Assembly (NCBI GenBank): GCA_041580375.1
Contig: JBFGDZ010000200.1
Span: forward strand, 1 to 5,307
Length of the DNA stretch: 5,307 bases
Direction: 5' to 3'
Source of the DNA: JAPUIN01 sp041580375
Lineage (GTDB): Bacteria > Acidobacteriota > Polarisedimenticolia > Gp22-AA2
The notes beneath the pieces are model-generated. The model made no database searches and was not told the DNA's origin. It was given only the letters and a program-made list of their open reading frames with translations. Below are positions 1-5,307 of the stretch, piece by piece. The number at the start of each line of letters is the position of its first letter. Within the stretch, counting starts at the first letter, position 1. Made by a program: the position numbers and the translations under genes.

Positions 1-10
1 CGTCCGAAAC

Positions 11-39
11 TGGACACCCGCGGCCCGCGGAATTATGTT
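11..39 (+). promoter_or_regulatory. Possible sigma70-like promoter of the small basic gene
   Basis: TGGACA at 11-16 matches five of six bases of the -35 consensus. It is separated by exactly 17 bases from TATGTT at 34-39, which matches four of six bases of the -10 consensus. The spacer contains two adjacent copies of CCCGCGG (17-23 and 24-30). Transcription would begin near 46, almost at the Shine-Dalgarno, so the leader would be very short. The short AT-rich patch around 31-39 stands out from the GC-rich surroundings. The match is by eye and only 57 bases upstream are visible, so a promoter further upstream is equally possible. Confidence 0.35.
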
Positions 40-46
40 CGGGGCC

Positions 47-54
47 GGAGGTGA
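47..54 (+). promoter_or_regulatory. Strong ribosome binding site, fixes start at 58
   Basis: GGAGGTGA is the full complement of the conserved 16S rRNA 3' end (TCACCTCC). The core GGAGG ends six bases before the ATG at 58. This is the best ribosome binding site in the window and the main reason to accept such a short reading frame as a gene. Confidence 0.75.
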
Positions 55-57
55 ACG

Positions 58-189
58 ATGACCAAGACGAAGAGGAAGCTGCAGGTCAGGGTGAAGCGGG
101 CGTTCCGTGAGAGCGTGAAGGCGCGGAAGCGTCACGCGCGGGCCGTGAAGGCCTACAAGCAGCTGGTGAGAAGGTACAAAGCGGCGTAA
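58..189 (+). CDS. Small, highly basic protein of unknown function (43 aa)
   Basis: This is a 43-residue reading frame from ATG 58 to TAA 187-189, preceded by an excellent Shine-Dalgarno. It contains 9 Lys and 9 Arg against a single acidic residue (Glu18), so the product is very strongly cationic. Third codon positions are almost all G or C (only four codons end in A or T, and eight of nine lysines are AAG), which fits translated sequence in this genome. Hydrophobic residues recur every three or four positions (Val12, Phe16, Val20, then Val30, Tyr33, Val37, Tyr40), so a single long amphipathic helix with a basic face is likely. There is no signal peptide, membrane segment, Cys or metal motif. 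Such a protein would be expected to bind nucleic acid, ribosomes or acidic surfaces; that is inference from charge alone. I do not recognise the family. It does not look like the ribosomal small proteins bTHX or bL36. Confidence 0.72.
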   Translation: MTKTKRKLQVRVKRAFRESVKARKRHARAVKAYKQLVRRYKAA

Positions 190-313
190 GGTTCCTCCCG
201 CATCACCGCCCCGCCCGGCGCACGTGATTCCGACCTCGGGCGCCCGGGCTGATCGATCCACGAAGCAGCCCGCAGCGGGGCCGGCTCACCATGGGCGGGC
301 TCTCGCAACTCCC

Positions 314-331
314 CGGCGCCGACAGGCGCCG
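314..331 (+). other. Perfect GC stem-loop between genes
   Basis: CGGCGCC (314-320) and GGCGCCG (325-331) are perfect reverse complements around a four-base GACA loop, giving a stem of seven G-C pairs. After one mismatch the outer bases 311-312 can pair with 333-334. It could be an RNA structure that limits read-through from the small gene, but it lacks the U-tract of an intrinsic terminator. Inverted repeats of this size do arise by chance in DNA this GC-rich. Confidence 0.3.
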
Positions 332-440
332 CGGGGCCCCTGCGAGGGCCCGCCGACGGTCGGCTTCCCACCTTCCGACTGACCGCCCGCATCCACCCGA
401 CACGACCGCACGCGCATGTCTTCCCGGATCGGCGCCGGGG

Positions 441-446
441 TATACT
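441..446 (+). promoter_or_regulatory. Possible -10 box of the glycosidase gene
   Basis: TATACT matches five of six bases of the sigma70 -10 consensus and sits in otherwise GC-rich DNA. It lies 45 bases before the preferred ATG at 492, giving a leader of about 40 bases. No good -35 is visible at spacings of 16-18 bases (the sequence there is GTCTTC or a shifted version), so activator help or another sigma factor may be needed. The call rests on one hexamer. Confidence 0.35.
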
Positions 447-491
447 CGGCCCGCCTGAATCGCCAGAACAGGGATGACAATCGGAAGCGGT

Positions 492-581
492 ATGAATGAG
501 CATCGTCGCGCGGTGCGCGCGGCCGCGCATCTTCTTCTGGGCATCCTTCTACTCCACGGCTCGCTCGCGGCGGCGCCGCGC
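492..581 (+). other. Signal peptide region of the glycosidase
   Basis: The first 30 or so codons from ATG 492 encode a classical secretion signal: basic residues Arg5, Arg6 and Arg9, a hydrophobic core HLLLGILLL, and GSLAAA before PREP. Cleavage is most likely within the Ala run, because Pro directly after the cut is disfavoured. No Cys lipobox or twin-arginine consensus is present, so Sec export to the periplasm or beyond is expected. Confidence 0.75.
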
Positions 582-3089
582 GAGCCGGCCGGGGAGCCCC
601 GCGTCCCCGCCCTGTCTCTCTCGCGCCCCGTCCGTCCATGGGAGTTCCTCGACGCGGTCGGCATGCGGGCCGGCCTGTTCGGCCGGGAGGCCGGCCCGTT
701 CGAGGCCTGGATCTATCCGCTGAAGATCCTGCGGGAGATGACGCTCCAATTCAAAACGGCCGACCGCGTGATGCCGGCGGGCCCGCTGGCGAGGACGGTC
801 ACCGTCCGCCCGGAGTCCGCCGACATCCTTTACGCGAGCGACGGATTCGCCGTGCGTCAGACGCTGTTCGTCCCCGTCGACGAGCCGGGGATCGTCGTCC
901 TGATCGAGGCGGAGAGCGCCGGGCCGCTCGAGGTGCTCGTCTCCTTCAGGCGCGACGTGCAGCTGATGTGGCCGGCGGCTCCGGGCGCGACCTCCATGAC
1001 CTGGGACGACGGGCTGCGCGCGTTCGTCTTCGGGGAGGAGGAACGGCGGTTCTTCGCCCTGTTCGGCTCGCCGTCGGGCCGGGATCCGTCGCCGGAGTAC
1101 TTCACCAACCAACTGTCGAAGGAGGAGAGCTCCTTCAGCCTGGGACGGATCGGCCATGGCGACGGCCCGAAGGTCGTCGTGATCGCCGCGTCGTTCAGGA
1201 GCGAGATCGAAGCGGCGGAGACGTACCGGCGTCTCGCAGCGGGGCATGCCGACCTGCGCCGACGGGGGGCCGCGCATTTCGCCGCGTACCTGGGACGCAC
1301 GGTGCGGGTCGACCTGCCGGACCGCGATCTGCAGGCAGCCTACGACTGGTCGCGCATCAGCCTGGCGCAGGGCATGGTGGCCAATCCGTTCCTGGGGACC
1401 GGGCTGGTGGCGGGGTACGGGACCTCGGGGATCGGCGCGCGGCCGGGCTTCGCATGGTTCTTCGGGCGCGACGCGCTGTGGTCCTCCCTGGCGCTGACCG
1501 CGATCGGGGACTTCGCCGGGGCACGGACGGCGCTGGAGTTTCTCATCAAGCACCAGCGCGACGACGGGAAGATGCCGCACGAGATCGCGCAGAGCGCCCC
1601 GTTCGTCCGCTGGTTCGAGGACTACCCGTACGGTTACGCGTCGGCCGACGCCACGCCGCTCTTTCTTCTGGCCGCGCGCGATTACGCGGCGCGCAGCGGC
1701 GACGTCGCCTTCGTGAAGGAGAACCGGGCGAGCCTGGTAAAGGCGCACGAGTTCCTGCGCTCGATGCGGGACGAGCGGGGCCTCGCGCGCAACCGGGACG
1801 TCGGGCACGGCTGGGTGGAGGGAGGCCCGCTGCTGCCGGTGCGGACGGAGCTTTACCAGAGCGGGCTCGGGGTCGCGGCCCTCCGGGCGATGGCCGATCT
1901 CGCCCGCATGATGGGGGACGAGGAGAAGGGCGAGGCGCTCGACGCGGAGTTCGCGCGCGGAAAGGATCTCCTCAACGAGGCGTTCTGGATCCCCGGGAAG
2001 AAAATTTACGCGTTCGCCCTGGATGAGAAGGGGCGCCGCGTCGAGAGGGCGAGCGTCCTGGCCACCGTCCCGATGTGGTTCGATCTGCTCGACGCGGAGA
2101 AGGCCGGTGCGATGATCGACCGGCTGGCCGGCGCCGATCACGCCGCCGACTGGGGCATGCGCATCATCTCGTCCCGCAGCGACCTCTACGATCCGGCCGG
2201 ATACCACTTCGGCAGCGTGTGGCCGCTGTTCACCGGCTGGGCGGCGGTTGGGGAGTACCGCTACCACCGCGAGCTGCCCGCCTTCGCGAACCTTCGGGCC
2301 AACGCCGCCCTCGTCCCGGACGGCGCCCTCGGCCGCGCGACCGAAGTTCTGTCGGGAGACTATTACGAGCCGCTCTCGACCAGCTCGCCGCACCAGATCT
2401 GGTCGTCGGCGATGGTCATCAGCCCGTTGCTGCGCGGACTGTTCGGTCTGGACCACGACGCGCTCGCCGGCAGGCTGACCTTCTCGCCCCACGTCCCGGC
2501 CGCCTGGGATTCTTTCGCGCTCGACGGGCTGCCGCTCGGGGACGCCGTCCTGAGCCTCGCGTACCGCCGGACGTCCGATGCGATCACGCTGGAGATGCGG
2601 CGCGACGGGCCGGGCGAGGCGCTGCTGGAGTTCGCGCCGGCCGTCAGCCCGCGGGCGGAGATCCTCGGCGTCGAGGTCGACGGCCGGCCGGTGCCGCACC
2701 GCCTGGAGGCAACCGCCGTCGATCAGCACGTCGTGGCGCGAGTCCCGGTCGGCCGGGAGCGGAGCGTCCTGACGATCCGGCTGCGGGATGATTTCGGCTT
2801 GGAGGTTCCGGCCGGGCTCCCGCCGCTCGGCGAGCCGGGCCGCAACCTCAGGATCGTCTCGGAGACCTGGACCGGCGATCGCGGCCGTCTCGCGCTCGAG
2901 GTCGAGGGCCTGTCGGGTCGCCGGTACGAGATCGCCGTGCGGGGCGCCGATCGGATCACCGCCGTGGAGGGAGCCGAGTTGGAGGCCACGGGCGGCGGCG
3001 CGGGCCGGCTCCTGGTCCGCACTCCCGGCGCGGCGGACCGAACCTGGACGCGGAGGACGATCACGATCCGGCTCCGGTCGCGGGAGTGA
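492..3089 (+). CDS. Exported glycosidase, glycogen-debranching-like (six-hairpin fold)
   Basis: A complete 865-residue protein, numbered from ATG 492. I prefer this start to ATG 474, because GGAAG precedes it and 474 has no spaced Shine-Dalgarno; both are in frame. Residues 1-30 form a signal peptide: a basic start with three Arg, a Leu-rich core and an Ala-rich end, so the product is exported. Residues about 35-270 look like a beta-sandwich. Residues about 280-660 look like the (alpha/alpha)6 barrel of amylo-alpha-1,6-glucosidase and related six-hairpin glycosidases. Landmarks are WFFGRDALW (322-330), then QRDDGKMPHE, DVGHGWVEGG (436-445) and TEVLSGDYYEP with SSPHQIWSS (617-639). By family analogy the acidic residues in the last two stretches (Asp436, Glu443, Glu618, Glu626) are candidate catalytic residues, not assigned. 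The remaining 200 residues are beta-rich. Likely action is hydrolysis of alpha-glucosidic bonds in a periplasmic or outside glycan; the exact substrate is unknown. GH15-like or rhamnosidase-like relatives remain possible. It probably shares a transcript with the next gene. Confidence 0.82.
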   Translation: MNEHRRAVRAAAHLLLGILLLHGSLAAAPREPAGEPRVPALSLSRPVRPWEFLDAVGMRAGLFGREAGPFEAWIYPLKILREMTLQFKTADRVMPAGPLARTVTVRPESADILYASDGFAVRQTLFVPVDEPGIVVLIEAESAGPLEVLVSFRRDVQLMWPAAPGATSMTWDDGLRAFVFGEEERRFFALFGSPSGRDPSPEYFTNQLSKEESSFSLGRIGHGDGPKVVVIAASFRSEIEAAETYRRLAAGHADLRRRGAAHFAAYLGRTVRVDLPDRDLQAAYDWSRISLAQGMVANPFLGTGLVAGYGTSGIGARPGFAWFFGRDALWSSLALTAIGDFAGARTALEFLIKHQRDDGKMPHEIAQSAPFVRWFEDYPYGYASADATPLFLLAARDYAARSGDVAFVKENRASLVKAHEFLRSMRDERGLARNRDVGHGWVEGGPLLPVRTELYQSGLGVAALRAMADLARMMGDEEKGEALDAEFARGKDLLNEAFWIPGKKIYAFALDEKGRRVERASVLATVPMWFDLLDAEKAGAMIDRLAGADHAADWGMRIISSRSDLYDPAGYHFGSVWPLFTGWAAVGEYRYHRELPAFANLRANAALVPDGALGRATEVLSGDYYEPLSTSSPHQIWSSAMVISPLLRGLFGLDHDALAGRLTFSPHVPAAWDSFALDGLPLGDAVLSLAYRRTSDAITLEMRRDGPGEALLEFAPAVSPRAEILGVEVDGRPVPHRLEATAVDQHVVARVPVGRERSVLTIRLRDDFGLEVPAGLPPLGEPGRNLRIVSETWTGDRGRLALEVEGLSGRRYEIAVRGADRITAVEGAELEATGGGAGRLLVRTPGAADRTWTRRTITIRLRSRE

Positions 3090-3092
3090 TCC

Positions 3093-3098
3093 GTGAGG
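3093..3098 (+). promoter_or_regulatory. Ribosome binding site favouring ATG 3105
   Basis: GTGAGG ends six bases before ATG 3105, a normal spacing. The GTG in it (3093) is itself an in-frame start candidate, and it has GGGAG (3082-3086) six bases upstream, overlapping the end of the glycosidase gene. The two starts differ by four residues and give the same signal peptide and lipobox. ATG is preferred as the commoner start codon. Either choice fits translation following on from the upstream gene. Confidence 0.5.
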
Positions 3099-3104
3099 TT
3101 GGGG

Positions 3105-3191
3105 ATGAGGACGTCGATTCGACCCGGGGATCGTCCGCCGCCGGCGGGCGCCGCCGTCGCGCTCCTGATCGCCCTCGCGGTCGCGGCCTGC
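3105..3191 (+). other. Lipoprotein signal peptide with lipobox VAAC
   Basis: The leader has three Arg within its first ten residues, a Pro-rich spacer, then the hydrophobic run AAVALLIALAVAA and Cys29 (codon 3189-3191). VAAC fits the lipobox pattern [LVI][ASTVI][GAS]C. The residue after Cys is Gly, not Asp, so in an enteric-type sorting scheme the mature lipoprotein would go to the outer membrane; this rule may not hold outside enterics. Confidence 0.75.
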
Positions 3192-5307
3192 GGCGTCGGG
3201 CGCGAAGCGGAGGATCGTCCGACCGCGCGGGACGCCGCGCCCCCCGCCGACGTCTCCGCCCATCTGCCCCCCCTCGGCGACAAAGGCTCGGGGGTCCGCC
3301 GGATGGCGGCGCGCCTCGGGGCCGTGATCCGCGATCTGGATCCCAGGCGGAACCAATTCCTCAACGCCGAGCGGGCCGCCCTCCTCGAGCGCGGCATCCC
3401 CCGCATCCGGGATCCCGAGCGGCGCATCCTGCTCACGACCCACCACGCGGACGAGCTCCTCAAGATGGGGGATCCGCAGGCTGCCATCGATCTGATCACG
3501 CCGTTTCTCCGGCGCGATGGGGGCTCCCCCGGGGGCGGGCCGCCGGTCCGTGAGGTGAGAGAGTTCCTCGCCCTCTGCTACCTCCGACTGGGGACGCTGC
3601 AGAACTGCATCGCCCGCCCGGCGCCGCGATCGTGCCTGCTGCCGATGCGGGGCGACGGCGTGCACTGGGACCGGCGCGCCTCGCGCGCCGCCGTGGAACA
3701 TCTCACATCGCTTCTCGAAATGGATCCGGACGACACGGGGGCACGCTGGCTGCTCAACATCGCGCAGATGACGCTGGGGAGGTATCCCGACGGCGTGCCG
3801 GAGCGCTTCCGCATTCCGGCCGACACCTTCGACTCCGAGGCAGAGGTCCCGCGCTTCCGCAACGTCGCCACCTGGTCGGGTCTGGCGGTATTCATGATGG
3901 CCGGGGGCGGGCTGATGGAAGACTTCGACGGCGATGGCCTCCTCGACGTCATGGTCTCCTCGATGGGCGTGCGGGATCAGATGCGCTACCTGCACAACGA
4001 CGGGGACGGCCGCTTCAGCGACAGAACGGAGGCCGCGGGCCTGACGGGCGAGACGGGCGGGCTGAACATGGTGCACGCCGACTATGACAACGACGGCCAC
4101 GTCGACGTGCTCGTGCTGCGCGGGGGCTGGATGCGCCGCGGAGGCGGGTTCCCCAACTCACTTCTCAGGAACAACGGCGACGGCACGTTCGAGGACGTGA
4201 CGGAGCAGGCGGGGATTCTGAGCTTCCATCCGACGCAGACGGCCGCCTGGGCCGACTACGACGGCGACGGCTGGCTCGATCTGTTCATCGGGAACGAGTC
4301 GGTCGAGGGCGAGCCGCATTCCTCGGAGCTGTACCACAACGAGCGCGACGGCACCTTCACGAACCGGAGCGTCAATCTCGGGGACCCGGATCTCGGCTAC
4401 GTGAAAGGCGCCGTCTGGGGCGACTTCAACGACGACGGGCGCCCCGATCTGTACGTGTCGATCCTGGACCGGGACAACCGCCTGTTCCGCAACGACGGGC
4501 CGCGCCGCCGGAGGGGTCCGAAGGGCGAGGACTGGTCGTTCACCGAGGTCGCCCGCGAGGCCGGGACGGTCGAGCCGAAGAACTCCTTCCCGACCTGGTT
4601 CTGGGACTACGACAACGACGGCCGGCTCGACATCATGGCCGCGGGGTACAAGACGCTCGTCTGGGACAAGCCATGCCGGCTGATCGACTGCATCGGCGAG
4701 GCCGCGAAGATCCATCTGGGGATGCCGAACCGGATGGAGACGCCGCGCCTCTACCACAACGAGGGGGACGGGACCTTCCGCGAGGTGAGCCGCGAGACAC
4801 GATTCAATCGTGTGGCGCTGCCGATGGGCGTGAACTTCGGCGACATCGACAACGATGGCTGGCTCGACGCCTACTTCGGCACCGGCGAGCCGAGCTTGGG
4901 GACGCTCATCCCGAACCGGCTCTTCCGCAACCACGAAGGCCGCGCGTTCCAGGACGTCACGACCGCGGCCGACGTCGGCCATCTCCAGAAGGGACACGGG
5001 GTCGCCTTCGGCGACATCGACAACGACGGCGATCAGGATCTGTTCGTCGAGCTCGGCGGCTTTTTCCGGGTCGACGCCGCCTACAGCGCCCTGTTCGAGA
5101 ATCGCAGTCCGCCGCGGAGATGGATCACCCTGCGGCTGACGGGAACCCGATCGAACCGGTCCGCGATCGGCGCGCGGGTGCGAGTGGACCTCCGCACGCC
5201 GTCCGGCTCGCGGTCGATCCACCGGAGCGTCGGGACCGGCGGCAGCTTCGGCGGCAACAGCCTGCAGGAGGAGATCGGCCTGGGGGACGCGCTCGCAATC
5301 GAATCGA
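3105..5307 (+). CDS. CRTAC1-type FG-GAP/VCBS propeller lipoprotein, 3' end cut off
   Basis: The frame is open from ATG 3105 to the window end: 734 whole codons, no stop. Residues 16-29 are a hydrophobic core ending in lipobox VAAC, so Cys29 is the predicted lipidated residue. Residues 50-235 are helical with TPR-like stretches near 106-137, 149-166 and 193-226. They include a cysteine pair (Cys168, Cys177) followed by His187. Seven Ca-binding loops of DxDxDG type start at residues 273, 326, 384, 440, 501, 580 and 637. Most are paired with blade strands of the form LYHNxGDGTFxDVT, which indicates a seven-bladed FG-GAP/VCBS beta-propeller. From residue 673 the ASPIC/UnbV domain begins (SNRSAIGARVRV, then GLGDAL) and is nearly complete at the edge. 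The family is named after human cartilage acidic protein 1. Its bacterial members are envelope or secreted proteins with no settled function; ligand or glycan binding is a common guess. It lies 15 bases after the glycosidase gene, probably in one operon. Confidence 0.88.
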   Translation, partial: MRTSIRPGDRPPPAGAAVALLIALAVAACGVGREAEDRPTARDAAPPADVSAHLPPLGDKGSGVRRMAARLGAVIRDLDPRRNQFLNAERAALLERGIPRIRDPERRILLTTHHADELLKMGDPQAAIDLITPFLRRDGGSPGGGPPVREVREFLALCYLRLGTLQNCIARPAPRSCLLPMRGDGVHWDRRASRAAVEHLTSLLEMDPDDTGARWLLNIAQMTLGRYPDGVPERFRIPADTFDSEAEVPRFRNVATWSGLAVFMMAGGGLMEDFDGDGLLDVMVSSMGVRDQMRYLHNDGDGRFSDRTEAAGLTGETGGLNMVHADYDNDGHVDVLVLRGGWMRRGGGFPNSLLRNNGDGTFEDVTEQAGILSFHPTQTAAWADYDGDGWLDLFIGNESVEGEPHSSELYHNERDGTFTNRSVNLGDPDLGYVKGAVWGDFNDDGRPDLYVSILDRDNRLFRNDGPRRRRGPKGEDWSFTEVAREAGTVEPKNSFPTWFWDYDNDGRLDIMAAGYKTLVWDKPCRLIDCIGEAAKIHLGMPNRMETPRLYHNEGDGTFREVSRETRFNRVALPMGVNFGDIDNDGWLDAYFGTGEPSLGTLIPNRLFRNHEGRAFQDVTTAADVGHLQKGHGVAFGDIDNDGDQDLFVELGGFFRVDAAYSALFENRSPPRRWITLRLTGTRSNRSAIGARVRVDLRTPSGSRSIHRSVGTGGSFGGNSLQEEIGLGDALAIES
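4835..5030 (+). repeat. Near-identical 25-base direct repeats, one blade apart
   Basis: Positions 4835-4859 and 5006-5030 share 24 of 25 bases, differing only in the third base of one Asp codon. Both begin with CTTCGGCGACATCGAC and encode the same FGDIDNDG loop of propeller blades six and seven. They are 171 bases apart, exactly 57 codons, which is one blade. This suggests blade duplication or gene conversion, although shared codon preference at a conserved motif could give the same result. Confidence 0.7.

Larger units (their letters stand above)
190..491. other. Intergenic region of about 300 bases, no convincing gene
   Basis: No plus-strand frame here has both a start signal and plausible protein. 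Minus-strand frames crossing it are Arg/Ala/Pro-rich shadows without a recognisable domain. The region holds several GC-rich inverted repeats: the palindrome CGGGCGCCCG near 238-247, 7-base arms at 267-273 and 295-301, and a tight hairpin at 314-331. An isolated TATACT lies at 441-446. No T-run follows any hairpin, so I call no intrinsic terminator. The small gene may end by another mechanism, or transcription may read through. Confidence 0.6.

Noticed and set aside
236..249. GC palindrome after the small gene as an intrinsic terminator
   Set aside because: CGGGCGCCCG has no loop of useful size and no T-run follows, so the key features of an intrinsic terminator are missing.
474..491. Earlier in-frame ATG for the glycosidase
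   Set aside because: AGGG touches this ATG directly, with no spacing, whereas ATG 492 has GGAAG upstream and starts a more typical signal peptide. It cannot be fully excluded.
153..664. Minus-strand open frames covering the intergenic region
   Set aside because: They overlap the small gene, the candidate promoter and the glycosidase signal peptide. Composition is low-complexity and no domain is recognisable.
2392..2403. Perfect 12-base palindrome ACCAGATCTGGT inside the glycosidase gene
   Set aside because: It encodes the family motif residues HQIW within the catalytic domain, so coding constraint explains it and no regulatory role is indicated.
549..4100. A minus-strand open frame of 1183 codons opposite two plus-strand genes
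   Set aside because: It is an antisense shadow caused by the strong G/C third-position bias. Its translation is Arg/Pro/Ala/His-rich with no domain, and the plus-strand frames carry clear signal peptides and family motifs.
4797..4813. Perfect inverted repeat ACACGAT-TCA-ATCGTGT inside the lipoprotein gene
   Set aside because: A 7-base stem with a short loop is expected about once by chance in a window of this size, and the sequence is explained by coding for ETRFNRV.
4158..5222. A minus-strand open frame of 354 codons opposite the propeller
   Set aside because: Its repeated Val-rich VVVDVAE-like segments are simply the reverse complement of the Asp/Gly-rich calcium loops on the plus strand.

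Overview
The window is GC-rich bacterial DNA with strongly G/C-biased third codon positions. It holds three plus-strand genes: a tiny basic protein gene (58-189), a complete gene for an exported glycosidase related to glycogen-debranching enzymes (492-3089), and the 5' part of a lipoprotein gene of the CRTAC1 / FG-GAP / ASPIC-UnbV type (3105 to the window end). The CRTAC1-type layout (lipobox, TPR-like helical region, cysteine pair, seven Ca-loop beta-propeller, ASPIC/UnbV tail) is, from memory, common in Acidobacteriota and other high-GC environmental phyla. An acidobacterium or similar Gram-negative is my best guess, but no phylogenetic marker is present to prove it.

Layout. Bases 1-57 carry a plausible sigma70-like promoter and a full-strength Shine-Dalgarno for the 43-residue protein, which has 18 Lys/Arg and one acidic residue. 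Bases 190-491 are about 300 bases with no convincing gene. They contain GC-rich inverted repeats and an isolated TATACT box that may be the -10 element of the next gene. The glycosidase follows with its own signal peptide. Only 15 bases separate its stop codon from the preferred ATG of the lipoprotein gene, so the two are probably co-transcribed. The lipoprotein gene has no stop inside the window; 734 whole codons are visible.

How they fit together. The glycosidase is predicted to be exported and the downstream protein is predicted to be a lipid-anchored calcium-loop propeller. The simplest reading is an extracytoplasmic pair in which the enzyme cleaves an alpha-glucan or related glycan and the lipoprotein has a binding, scaffolding or unknown envelope role. 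That link rests on gene order only. There is no sign of a mobile element, CRISPR array, RNA gene or defence system. The least explained item is the small basic protein; the most structured one is the propeller lipoprotein.
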